Of a stretch of DNA of 64,000 nucleotides, positions 56,291 through 64,000 are shown in pieces; position 1 is the stretch's first letter; the number at the start of each line of letters is the position of its first letter. The position numbers were made by a program, and so were the translations under genes. The stretch comes from Mycobacterium sp. 4858. GTDB taxonomy: Bacteria > Actinomycetota > Actinomycetes > Mycobacteriales > Mycobacteriaceae. The stretch spans positions 1,302,001-1,366,000 of the forward strand of contig NZ_LT968775.1 in assembly GCF_900240975.1 (NCBI RefSeq). Direction: 5' to 3'. Below the pieces are notes generated by a model, which worked only from the letters and a program-made list of their open reading frames with translations, searched no databases and was not told the origin of the DNA.

Positions 56291-58057
56291 TTATGCCACT
56301 GTTGTCAACGTGTCTGACGTCTGGCCGGCCCGCAGGAAGCGGCCGAACTTCTGCTTGCCCAACGCGGGTGCGGCCCGTCCGGCACCGAACGCGAACCGCC
56401 CCGCCACGAGCACGGCGCTGACGGTGTCGTCGTTGCGGTTGACCATCCGGGACAACCCACCGTAGGAGGCCACCGGATGCTCGGCATATCGGTCGAGCGA
56501 AGCGTCGAGCTTGTCCGGGTCGATCACCACGACGTCGGCGCGATCCCCTACGCGCAGCGTGCCGGCGTCGATTCCGTACCACGCCCCGAGTTCGCCGGTG
56601 AGCCGGTGCACGGCACGCTCGACCGACATGAACGGCGTGCCGTGCTTGTCCGCCTCGTGCACGTGCCGCAGCAGCCGAAGCCCCGAGTTGTAGAACGCCA
56701 TGTTGCGCAGGTGTGCGCCGGCGTCGGAGAACCCCATCTGTACGGTCTTGCTCCGCGCCAGCTTCTTGAGCACCTCGGGACGATGGTTGGAGATCGTGGT
56801 GCGCCAGCGCAGCTTTTCGCCGTGCTCCACCACCAGGTCGAGGAACGCGTCCACCGGATGCAGCCCACCGCGGTCCAGCCCCACCCGCCCGAATGACTTG
56901 CCCACCACCGACGGGTCCGGGCAGGACACGATCTCGGCATCGAAGAAGTCGCGGTGCCACACCCGGGGGCCGAACCTCTTGTCGTAGTCCTCGCGAAACC
57001 AGCGGCGATAGTCCTCGTCGCGCATGAGCTGGTTGCGCTCGATCTCACCCTGCAGGTGCAGCGCCGCGGCGCCGGCGCCGAACTCCTCGAACACCACCAG
57101 CGAGATGCCGTCGGCGTAGACCTCGAATGGCACCGGCAGGTGCTGCCACCGGAAGTCGCCGCCGAGGCCGTTCACGACCCGGGCAAGGGTGTCCATGAGG
57201 TGGATCACCGGCGGGATGGCCTTGATGTCGGCCGCCGAGAGCAGGCTGGTCTTCAGCCGGGGACGGCCGAACCCCAGCGACGTCGCCAACTGCGACACCA
57301 CCGACAGCGGGTTCGTGATATCGGGTCCCGACTGCAGGATCTTGTTGCGCCGCCGCAGGATAGCGTTCAGCCGGCGCAGCTCCCGGGGCTTGGCGTATGT
57401 CGACGGCAGGGTGCGCGACCGGCAAACCTCGCCGTCGAGTTTGTCGAACAGCAATTGCTGCGACGACATCCCGACGAAGCCTTCGTCCAGCGCCTCGTTG
57501 AGCATCGACTCCATCCGCGCCAGTTCCGCCGCCGACGGCCGGACGTCCTTGCGTGTCGCGCGGTCCAGTCCCATCGTCGCCGCGCGCATGTCGGAGTGGC
57601 CCATGAACGCCGCGACGTTGGGGCCCAGGTTCCGCCGGTCGAGTTCGGCAACGTACTCCGCGGGATTGGTCCACGAACGGGCCGCGTCCAGGTGCTCGAT
57701 GACGTAACGCCGGGGAATCGCTTCCACCCGGCCGAAGATGTCGCCCGCGTCCACGTTGTCCAGATAGACCGTGGACAACGAACAAGAGCCCAGCATCACG
57801 GTGGTCACGCCGTGCCGCAGCGATTCGGAAAGCTCCGGCTCACAGAGTATTTCGACGTCGTAATGGGTGTGGATGTCGATGATGCCGGGGATGACCCACT
57901 GGCCCGTCGCGTCGATGACATCGGCGCCCGCCGTGTCGAGCGGTTCGGAGGTGATGGTGGCGACCCGGCCGTCGCGCACCCCGATGTTTCTGCACACCGA
58001 CGGCGCACCCGTTCCATCGAACCAGCGACCGTTGGTGATCACCGTGTCGTAGTGCAT
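56291..58057 (-). CDS. Amidohydrolase family 3 protein (N-acyl-D-amino-acid deacylase type)
   Basis: 588 residues from the ATG at 58057. Metal site IPGIIDIHTHYD near 62, MLGSCSLS, and the C-terminal GTLRVGDRADVVVIDPDKLD of the amidohydrolase barrel. Mycobacteria carry several such proteins beside lipid or steroid gene clusters; the true reaction is often not deacylation of D-amino acids. Divergent from a TetR gene, about 150 bp away. Confidence 0.87.
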   Translation of the reverse strand: MHYDTVITNGRWFDGTGAPSVCRNIGVRDGRVATITSEPLDTAGADVIDATGQWVIPGIIDIHTHYDVEILCEPELSESLRHGVTTVMLGSCSLSTVYLDNVDAGDIFGRVEAIPRRYVIEHLDAARSWTNPAEYVAELDRRNLGPNVAAFMGHSDMRAATMGLDRATRKDVRPSAAELARMESMLNEALDEGFVGMSSQQLLFDKLDGEVCRSRTLPSTYAKPRELRRLNAILRRRNKILQSGPDITNPLSVVSQLATSLGFGRPRLKTSLLSAADIKAIPPVIHLMDTLARVVNGLGGDFRWQHLPVPFEVYADGISLVVFEEFGAGAAALHLQGEIERNQLMRDEDYRRWFREDYDKRFGPRVWHRDFFDAEIVSCPDPSVVGKSFGRVGLDRGGLHPVDAFLDLVVEHGEKLRWRTTISNHRPEVLKKLARSKTVQMGFSDAGAHLRNMAFYNSGLRLLRHVHEADKHGTPFMSVERAVHRLTGELGAWYGIDAGTLRVGDRADVVVIDPDKLDASLDRYAEHPVASYGGLSRMVNRNDDTVSAVLVAGRFAFGAGRAAPALGKQKFGRFLRAGQTSDTLTTVA

Positions 58058-58208
58058 GTTCGGCCTTTCTGCCGCCCGACGCTGACGATCCGATGCGAGC
58101 ATACATAATGTCCGAAGTGTCTAGCCATGTTAACCAGCAGGGGTCGTGTGCCCCCAGCGGCTATGATCCAGCTGTGGGGATCACCGACTACCGGTTTGCC
58201 GCTCGCTG

Positions 58209-58880
58209 ATGCGCAGTCACGGTTGGGCCGGCAACACGCCCGCCTCCGACGAGGAGGCTATCGAGCGCATCCTGGATGCCGCCGACAGGATCATCGAGGA
58301 GCGCGGCTCGGCGATGCGGATCGCCGACGTGGCCCGGGCTCTCGGGGTCACCCGGCAGACCGTGTACCGGTACTTCCCGGGGACGCAGGCGCTGTTGGTG
58401 GCGTCGGCGATGCGGTCGGCAGACGGGTTCCTCGACCGGATGGCCGCCCACCTCGACGGTGTCACCGACCCGGTCGTGGCGATGACCGAAGGTATGGCAT
58501 TCGCCATCGAGGAGCTGGCCTCGGACAACCAAGTGGAATTCGTGCTCAACCAACGCCACCGGGGCGGCCAGAAGGTGTCGATCATTTCCGATACCGCCCT
58601 GGCGTTCGGACGGTCCATGCTGCACCGTTACGACATCGCCTGGGAGAGTTACGGTTTCGATGAGGACGGCCTGGACGAACTGAACGAATTCAGCCTGCGG
58701 GTGCTGCACTCGTTCCTCGCCGACCCGGGGCGTCCGGCGCGCAGCGGTGCCGATCTGCGGCGCTACCTCACCCGTTGGCTGGGCCCGGCGATCGCCTATC
58801 CGCAGCTGCGGCGCGCGATGGATGCACTGCAGAGCCCCGAGCCGCAGCGAACGCGGCGGCGGCCTTCCAAGGCATCCTGA
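58209..58880 (+). CDS. TetR family transcriptional regulator
   Basis: 223 residues. Helix-turn-helix MRIADVARALGVTRQTVYRYFP at about 37-58 (given in part: ALGVTRQTVYRYF). The C-terminal domain is of the type seen in lipid-related TetR proteins. Divergent from the amidohydrolase gene, which it probably controls. Confidence 0.9.
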   Translation: MRSHGWAGNTPASDEEAIERILDAADRIIEERGSAMRIADVARALGVTRQTVYRYFPGTQALLVASAMRSADGFLDRMAAHLDGVTDPVVAMTEGMAFAIEELASDNQVEFVLNQRHRGGQKVSIISDTALAFGRSMLHRYDIAWESYGFDEDGLDELNEFSLRVLHSFLADPGRPARSGADLRRYLTRWLGPAIAYPQLRRAMDALQSPEPQRTRRRPSKAS

Positions 58881-58923
58881 CCCGGCCATCGGGCGGCGTC
58901 GACGACAACCACAAGGAGCGGGC

Positions 58924-59394
58924 ATGACGGGCCTCGGACAGATTGCGCTCAACAGTGCGCCCGTCTTCGGTGGGGCGATGCTGGCGGTCGCCGCCGGCCA
59001 GTTCCGGGCGCCGGATTTCCGGGGGCTGATCAAAGACGACATGGATTTGTTGGACCGGCTCGAGCCCGGCGCCAGGCGCACCGAACTGCAACGCACCATC
59101 GACGCCCGCATCGACGACCTCATCGAGACGACGGACCGGAGTAGGGCGCTGCGCAAGGCGGCGTTGTCTTACCAGGGGAACTGGCGCGACATCGTGCTCG
59201 TGGTGTGCGTGGTGTTGTTCACCATCATCTGGTGGGACGTCGACCACAGCAGGGGCAACTGGCTGCCGATGTTCATCCTCCTGATCATCCTGACCGTGGT
59301 GAGCGCCGCCTATGCGTTTCGCGGCCTGCTGCGGGCCGCCCGGTCGTTGACGCCCCGAGGGCCCCATTCCTCCGGGACGGACGCGCCGCGGTAG
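58924..59394 (+). CDS. Small membrane protein
   Basis: 156 residues, AAGGAG six bases upstream of the ATG. An N-terminal hydrophobic stretch, a charged middle (GARRTELQRTIDARIDDLIE) and two membrane helices (IVLVVCVVLFTIIWW and FILLIILTVVSAAYAF). Follows the TetR gene by 43 bp and may be cotranscribed. Family not recognised. Confidence 0.75.
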   Translation: MTGLGQIALNSAPVFGGAMLAVAAGQFRAPDFRGLIKDDMDLLDRLEPGARRTELQRTIDARIDDLIETTDRSRALRKAALSYQGNWRDIVLVVCVVLFTIIWWDVDHSRGNWLPMFILLIILTVVSAAYAFRGLLRAARSLTPRGPHSSGTDAPR

Positions 59395-59455
59395 CCCGGC
59401 GCCGCCGGCGACCACATAACGCGCGCGTTTTGGCACCCTGTGACAAGATCACGCT

Positions 59456-60118
59456 GTGAAGGCGCATACCCTCTGCGGTCTGATTTGTGCTGCGCTGGCG
59501 CCTTTTTGGTCGCTGCCGGTGGCACCGATCGGGGTCGCCGAGCCATGCCCCGATGTCGAGGTGGTGTTCGCCCGGGGTACCAACGAGCCGCCCGGCGTCG
59601 GCCGTATCGGCCAGAGTTTCGTCGACTCTCTGCGCTCACACGTGGGCGGTAGGTCCCTGGGCGTGTATCCCGTCGACTACCCGGCGACCACCGACTTCCC
59701 CAGGGCCGTGGACGGCATCAGCGACGCGGGCGCCCACGTCGAGCACATGGCGGTCTCGTGCCCGAGGACCAGGATGGTGCTGGGCGGATACTCCCAGGGT
59801 GCGGCCGTGATGGGTTTCGTCACCGAAAGCGCGGTCCCGGACGGCGTGCACCTGGTCCAGGCGCTGCAGCCGATGCCGGCCGAGGTGGCCAACCACGTGG
59901 CCGCGGTGGCGCTCTTCGGAACGCCGTCGAACCAGTTCATGAGCATCATCAACGAACCGCCCGTGACGATCGGCCCGCCGTATGCGGCCAAGACCATCGA
60001 ACTGTGCGTGCCAGGCGACCCGGTCTGCTCGGACGCCGTCAACCCCGCGGCACACCGGCAGTACGTCGAAGCGGGCATGGTCGACCAGGCGGCGGATTTC
60101 GCCGCCGGCCGCCTCTAG
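59456..60118 (+). CDS. Secreted cutinase-like protein (Culp family)
   Basis: 220 residues, GTG start, signal peptide to about residue 28 (VAEPCPDVEVV begins the mature part). Alpha/beta hydrolase of the cutinase type with GYSQG (Ser113), Asp188 (CVPGDPVC) and His200; Cys residues pair as in Culp proteins. Mycobacterial Culps hydrolyse lipid esters, with esterase or phospholipase activity rather than true cutinase. No operon partner seen. Confidence 0.93.
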   Translation: MKAHTLCGLICAALAPFWSLPVAPIGVAEPCPDVEVVFARGTNEPPGVGRIGQSFVDSLRSHVGGRSLGVYPVDYPATTDFPRAVDGISDAGAHVEHMAVSCPRTRMVLGGYSQGAAVMGFVTESAVPDGVHLVQALQPMPAEVANHVAAVALFGTPSNQFMSIINEPPVTIGPPYAAKTIELCVPGDPVCSDAVNPAAHRQYVEAGMVDQAADFAAGRL

Positions 60119-60138
60119 CCCGGCCCTGGACTGCGGGG

Positions 60139-60519
60139 TCAGCGCGGCCCGGACCCGGCATCGAGGACCTCGAGCGCGGCGTCGATGTTCGGGATGACCG
60201 TCGGACCGTAATTTCTCACCAACTGCCCGAGCGCGCGGGCGATATGCGGTCCGACGGCGCCGGCGGCCAGGACCTCCTCGGCCAGGACGATGCCGTTCAC
60301 CACATGCGCGGCGCTCACGCGACCGTCGGCCGTCACCTCGTACCGCCAGTCGCCGATCTGCACCCGCTCCGGCTGCGACCGGAAGAAGCCGCGCCGCGCG
60401 GGAACGAGGATCACGCCCGGAACCCCGGAAAACACCTTGAGCACCAGCCCGACTCCCCCCGGTCCGGCCAGGGCCGTTCCGACGACCCGGCCGACCCGAT
60501 CGTGATCGAGGCCCGTCAT
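60139..60519 (-). CDS. Conserved mycobacterial hypothetical protein
   Basis: 126 residues from an ATG that shares its first base with the stop of the upstream gene (TGATG), so the two are translationally coupled. Gly/Val-rich first half, a beta-rich middle (ERVQIGDWRYEVTADGRVSA) and a C-terminal helix (HIARALGQLVRNYG). I do not recognise the family. Coupling suggests a role with the UPF0145-like protein. Confidence 0.72.
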   Translation of the reverse strand: MTGLDHDRVGRVVGTALAGPGGVGLVLKVFSGVPGVILVPARRGFFRSQPERVQIGDWRYEVTADGRVSAAHVVNGIVLAEEVLAAGAVGPHIARALGQLVRNYGPTVIPNIDAALEVLDAGSGPR

Positions 60520-61304
60520 CAATCGCTCATGGGCAGGACGAACGACGGTGTCAGCGTTTGCGCCTCACCGCCGCGGCGCACCGCGGTGCCGGCCACGTAG
60601 AACTCGACGGTGTGGTGACCCCACGCGTAGTTCGAGATCGCGAAATGCACTCCGACGACACCGCTTGCGCCGTCGCGCTCGGCCTCACTCTGCATGCGTG
60701 ACATCGCCAGCTCGCGGGCCTGGTAGCTGCCCTGCGTCCATTGCGGCATCTCGGCATTGCGTCCGACCTGGCTGAGCGTGCGCAGGAAGCCTTGTACCGC
60801 AACGTGAAACACGCAGTTGCCCATCACGAACGCGACGGGGGCGAACCCCGATCGCAGCAGGGTCGTCAGGTCCTGGCCGGACAGGTGACTGGTGAACGCC
60901 TGACCGTTGGGGCGCCGATAGGCGCCCGGCTGCGGCGTGTATCGCACCGCGGTTCCGACCGCGATGAACTCCAGGTGCTCGCCCTCCCCCTGATGCCGCC
61001 ATTCGAGGCGGACGCCGACCACACCGTCGGCGCCCAGTGAGTCCGCCTCCGCCTGCATCCGCGACATGGCATTCCAGCGCGCCCGGTAGGTCGCGTCGGT
61101 GAGGACCGGCAGTTCGGATTGTTGGCGGATGCCGGTGAACTGATAGCCGACGTGGTAGACCGAGACGCCCATCACGAGTTCGATCGGTTCGAACCCGGCC
61201 CCATGCAGCAAGGCGAATTCGTTGATCGACAGATCGGATGTGAACACTTTACCTGCGTGCGAGAGCCGTTCGCTGGCGACGGGGTCGAGCGGGTTCGGTT
61301 GCAT
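60519..61304 (-). CDS. Two-repeat UPF0145/YbjQ-type protein
   Basis: 261 residues from the ATG at 61304, AGGAGGG upstream. Two tandem domains repeat the same pattern: ELPVLTDATYRARWNAMSRM... GADGVVGVRLEW in the first and EMPQWTQGSYQARELAMSRM... GASGVVGVHFAI in the second (shown in part). The YbjQ/DUF74 heavy-metal-binding-like fold normally forms pentamers of single domains, so this is an internal duplication. Function unknown. Confidence 0.82.
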   Translation of the reverse strand: MQPNPLDPVASERLSHAGKVFTSDLSINEFALLHGAGFEPIELVMGVSVYHVGYQFTGIRQQSELPVLTDATYRARWNAMSRMQAEADSLGADGVVGVRLEWRHQGEGEHLEFIAVGTAVRYTPQPGAYRRPNGQAFTSHLSGQDLTTLLRSGFAPVAFVMGNCVFHVAVQGFLRTLSQVGRNAEMPQWTQGSYQARELAMSRMQSEAERDGASGVVGVHFAISNYAWGHHTVEFYVAGTAVRRGGEAQTLTPSFVLPMSD

Positions 61305-61508
61305 TGTCAAGACGCCCTCCTGCGGTTCGCAGGACAGCGTAGGCGGCCGGGCCGCCGCGCACACCCATAACGTGCGACTTTCCGGTGGAGCCGTGGCGAA
61401 ATATGGGTGGCCCGAGCGCCGGACCCGGCTCGCGCACGCCGGGCCGTGCGGTGACCCGATGCACTTTGCTGCCGCCGTGGCGTCCGGCCGCCCTTGTCGC
61501 CCCGCGCC

Positions 61509-62408
61509 TCAGGGCGCGGCTTGGGCGGCGGCGATCATCTCGTGCACATCGCCGACCGCCCAGGGGCCGGCGTCATGGTGGTCGCGGTAACCGAGCACCC
61601 GCGGGGTCGGCCGGTCGAAGCGACCGACGAATCCGCCTGCGGCGACGAAGATCTGGCCCGTCACGGCCTGCGCGAGGTCACTCGCGAGGTAGGCATACAG
61701 CGGGGCCACGAAGGCCGGCGGGGCGCTGTCCAACGAGGCCCGCATGGTCATGTCGTCCAGCAAGCCGCGGCGGTACAGGTCCTCGATGTGCTCCTCGTAC
61801 TCGGCGCCCGTCGACAGGCGCGTGCGGGCGCCGGGACACACGACGTTGGCCCGCACGCCGTGCGCCTTCAACTCGGCGGCGACGGCCATGGTCAGCGCGT
61901 TCACCCCGCCTTTGCCCGCGGGGTAGCCGGTGCCGCCGTAGTCGCCCAAGAACGCCACCGAGCTCGTGTTGACGATGGCACCGTGTCCCTGCGCCGCCAT
62001 GACGCGTGCCGCCGCCCGCGACGTGTGGAACGCCGAACCGAGGTGGGCGCTGACCAGGCGATCGAAGTCTTCGGGCGAGATGTTCAGGATCGAGGAGCCG
62101 GGCGGTTCGGCGATCCCGACGCAGTTGATCATGGCGTCCAGCCGCCCATGGGTGCGCACGCAGTCGTCGACGAGGGTAGCGGCGATGCGCTCCTCGTCGG
62201 CGGGTCCGACCACCGCGCTGGCATGTCCGCCCGCCGCCGTGATCGCGGCGACCGTCTCCTCGACCGCGTGCCCGTCGCGCCCGTTGACGACCACGCCGGC
62301 CCCCAGGTCGCAGAGCAGTTCGGCGACCGCGCGGCCGATCCCACGGCTGCCGCCCGCCACCACCACGCCCCGCCCATCCAGCAGGCGCCCGTCGCCGCTC
62401 ACCTCCAT
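61509..62408 (-). CDS. SDR family oxidoreductase
   Basis: 299 residues from the ATG at 62408. NAD(P) motif GGSRGIG near 20, active site Ser in NTSSVAF, Tyr162 and Lys166 (GYPAGK), and a C-terminal SDR extension ending VHEMIAAAQAAP. Resembles 3-oxoacyl or steroid-type dehydrogenases with a C-terminal tail, such as those in lipid catabolism. Divergent from the sigma-factor gene across about 600 bp. Confidence 0.88.
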   Translation of the reverse strand: MEVSGDGRLLDGRGVVVAGGSRGIGRAVAELLCDLGAGVVVNGRDGHAVEETVAAITAAGGHASAVVGPADEERIAATLVDDCVRTHGRLDAMINCVGIAEPPGSSILNISPEDFDRLVSAHLGSAFHTSRAAARVMAAQGHGAIVNTSSVAFLGDYGGTGYPAGKGGVNALTMAVAAELKAHGVRANVVCPGARTRLSTGAEYEEHIEDLYRRGLLDDMTMRASLDSAPPAFVAPLYAYLASDLAQAVTGQIFVAAGGFVGRFDRPTPRVLGYRDHHDAGPWAVGDVHEMIAAAQAAP

Positions 62409-63005
62409 GGGCGTCGTAATACGTTGCGCGATAAGCGCTCTCGGTAAAGATCGAGTGCCGGTCGCGCGGGCTCGGTCACGAACATTAGGCGAACAGTACC
62501 CAGCCGGGACACAAATGAGAACCACGGTCAGCACTTTGCTGCCGGGCGAACCCCGCCAACGTGGGCAAGCGGCACCGGGTGTGCCCACCGCAAACATCAT
62601 GGCCGGCCATCCGCCCGGGCATCGCCGCGATGTGCGCCGGACCACCAGTCCGGCCTCTGGCCTGCGCATACGTCGGCAATCGCTCCCATGCGGCCGACGT
62701 CGCGGTGGAATCGGTTGCGAACGAGCCCGGGCCGCCCATGCGGTAAGCGATCGCGGGCCCATGCGATGGGGCGTATAGTCGCAAATGAAGTCCGTTATGG
62801 ACGTGTCGCCGTTTAGCTCAAAGCGGCCAGTCAGCCGCACGGCTACTGAGCTTGACATGGCTCCGGCGATCAACACCCGAGTCATCTCCCGTCGGTAACC
62901 CCGCGCGTTCGATGAACGACCAGTCCTGCGGATACAGGTGCAGTGAGGCGACTGTGCGCATAGCTGCCAGTCTCGCTGCACACGACTCAGAGGAGTGAGT
63001 CAGTA
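62409..63005. other. Intergenic region upstream of the sigma factor
   Basis: About 600 bp with no convincing gene; the frames crossing it have no family features. Short dyads are visible, for example GTCC-GTTAT-GGAC near 62792 and GCCGTTT-AGCTC-AAAGCGGC near 62811. I could not find a convincing SigF-type promoter (GGTTT-N15-17-GGGTA). Confidence 0.5.
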
Positions 63006-63074
63006 ATGCAGAAATGTTTGTGTACCAAAGCTTTCAGGATCAGCCGCGCCGAGAACGGGCGCGTGCGCCGATGA
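63006..63074 (+). CDS. Possible leader ORF coupled to the sigma factor gene
   Basis: An ATG at 63006 with AGGAG at 62991-62995 opens 22 codons (MQKCLCTKAFRISRAENGRVRR) whose TGA overlaps the ATG of the sigma gene at 63071 (ATGA). The sigma start itself has no Shine-Dalgarno, so its translation may depend on ribosomes ending this ORF. Confidence 0.35.
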   Translation: MQKCLCTKAFRISRAENGRVRR

Positions 63075-63895
63075 CCAATGTGATTGCTCCCGACCGTCCC
63101 GCTTCCACCGCAGCGGCTCCGTGCCGTGACAAGAAAGCCGACGACTCCTACGACGACGTGGTCGAGATGTTCGTCCTGCTGCGCCAGATGCCGGCCGAGT
63201 CGCACGAATATCGTCGCCAGCGCGAACGGATCGTGACCCGATGCCTGCCCTTGGCCGACCACGTGGCCAGCCATTTCGCGCGCCGCGGCGAGGGGCTCGA
63301 CGACCTCATCCAGGTGGCGCGACTGGGGCTGATGAACGCCATCAACAGGTTCGATCCCGACAAGGGGCCCAGCTTCATCGGCTTCGCGGTCCCGACCATG
63401 ATGGGCGAGGTTCGCCGGTACTTCCGCGACTACAGCTGGGGCATGCGGGTACCGCGGAGGCTGCGTGAACTGCACGTGCAGATCAGCAGGACGACCGGCG
63501 ATCTGGCCCAGAAGCTGGGGCGCGCGCCCACCGCGGGCGAGCTGTCGCAAGCGCTGGAGGTCCCCCGCGAGGAGATCGTCGAGTGCCTCGTGGCGGGCGA
63601 CGCCTACCGCCTGGATTCCCTGGACGCGCCGGTGGGCACCGACAGCTCGGGCACGCCGCGACTGGTCGCGGACGCGGTCGGCGGCATCGACCCGCAGATC
63701 GAACACATCACCAACCGGGAAGCGCTGCGCGTCCTGGTTGCCGCGCTCCCCGAGCGCGAACGCGAGGTCTTGCGCATGAGATTCTTCGAATCAATGACGC
63801 AGAGCCAGATCGCCGAGCGCATCGGGGTCTCGCAGATGCAGGTCTCCCGCATCCTGGCCAGCACCCTGCGCTGCTTGCGCGACCAACTGGATTAG
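63071..63895 (+). CDS. SigF-like alternative sigma factor (SigB/F/G subfamily)
   Basis: 274 residues from the ATG at 63071; an ATG at 63014 would add 19 residues. Region 2: GLDDLIQVARLGLMNAINRF and FAVPTMMGEVRRYFRD; region 3: LAQKLGRAPTAGELSQAL; region 4: LPEREREVLRMRFFESMTQSQIAERIGVSQMQVSRIL (each quoted in parts). This pattern is that of M. tuberculosis SigF (261 residues). No anti-sigma (RsbW/UsfX) gene precedes it, so it is more likely a paralogue than the main sigF. Confidence 0.9.
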   Translation: MTNVIAPDRPASTAAAPCRDKKADDSYDDVVEMFVLLRQMPAESHEYRRQRERIVTRCLPLADHVASHFARRGEGLDDLIQVARLGLMNAINRFDPDKGPSFIGFAVPTMMGEVRRYFRDYSWGMRVPRRLRELHVQISRTTGDLAQKLGRAPTAGELSQALEVPREEIVECLVAGDAYRLDSLDAPVGTDSSGTPRLVADAVGGIDPQIEHITNREALRVLVAALPEREREVLRMRFFESMTQSQIAERIGVSQMQVSRILASTLRCLRDQLD

Positions 63896-63900
63896 CGCCT

Positions 63901-64000
63901 TCACCTCCCCCAGGGGCCTTCGGCGCCACGGTGGTGCCGCGCCGCAATGTACTGTGCGATTCGGGAACGAACTCGACGGTGGCGCCGGAGGCGGCCTGGA
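63901..64000 (-). CDS. Possible C-terminus of a gene beyond the window
   Basis: A minus-strand frame is open from the window edge to a TGA at 63901-63903, 5 bp from the convergent sigma gene, ending RIAQYIAARHHRGAEGPWGR. Composition is plausible for a protein tail, but about 32 codons are too few to identify anything. Confidence 0.3.
   Translation of the reverse strand, partial: PGRLRRHRRVRSRIAQYIAARHHRGAEGPWGR

Noticed and set aside
62800..62860. Possible tRNA-like fold (GTTTAGCTCAAA)
   Set aside because: The T-loop and acceptor stem of a tRNA cannot be formed; only a small dyad remains.

Overview
The window is from a slow-growing mycobacterium, and the M. avium complex is plausible although the species cannot be fixed from sequence alone. 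The DNA is GC-rich and carries a complete ESX-5 type VII secretion locus, which is known only from slow growers. It also has PE and PPE genes, a secreted cutinase-like protein, a WS/DGAT enzyme and a mycofactocin-coupled dehydrogenase.

Left part (1-29.3 kb): the ESX-5 locus, almost all on the minus strand. Read in its direction of transcription it is eccB5-eccC5, then (after the divergent cyp143) a ferredoxin, PPE, PE, PPE, PPE, PPE, PE, esxM, esxN, espG5, eccD5, mycP5, eccE5, eccA5. A 1.2 kb gap follows, then two PPE genes, two DUF732 secreted proteins, mgtC and a sterol desaturase cut by the window edge. The order matches M. tuberculosis Rv1782-Rv1814, with one extra PPE gene made by a local duplication whose copies have been homogenised. 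The gap after eccA5 holds a decayed esxM-esxN pair and a strong CRP-type operator.

The best candidate for something new is regulatory. Three ESX-5 substrate promoters (before the two PE genes and the first PPE gene) share GTTCA half-sites spaced exactly 21 bp, placed 38, 38 and 48 bp upstream of TANNNT -10 hexamers. One promoter has four half-sites in a row. This fits a PHO-box/RegX3-type operator and hence phosphate control.

Middle (29.7-44 kb): malQ, an LLM-family oxidoreductase with an NTF2-like partner, a fused membrane cytochrome b and molybdopterin oxidoreductase, small or uncharacterised proteins, an Rv0910-like SRPBCC protein and a DUF4407 protein. A small IclR-controlled pair follows, a covalent-flavin oxidase and a DAPG-hydrolase-like C-C hydrolase. 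After these come an ANTAR protein and a WS/DGAT enzyme.

Right part (44-59 kb): a catabolic island. A divergent CoA-transferase faces an eight-gene operon: mycofactocin-type SDR, E1 alpha, E1 beta, a free lipoyl domain, a crotonase without the usual catalytic Glu residues, an acyl-CoA synthetase, a Rieske oxygenase and a KstD-like flavoprotein. Around it lie a second such crotonase, a methyltransferase, two TetR regulators and an amidohydrolase. The substrate is unknown. The window closes with a membrane protein, a cutinase-like protein, a UPF0145-type two-repeat protein, an SDR and a SigF-like sigma factor that appears translationally coupled to a short leader ORF.

All family assignments rest on reading motifs and on memory of M. 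tuberculosis orthologues. No database search was run.
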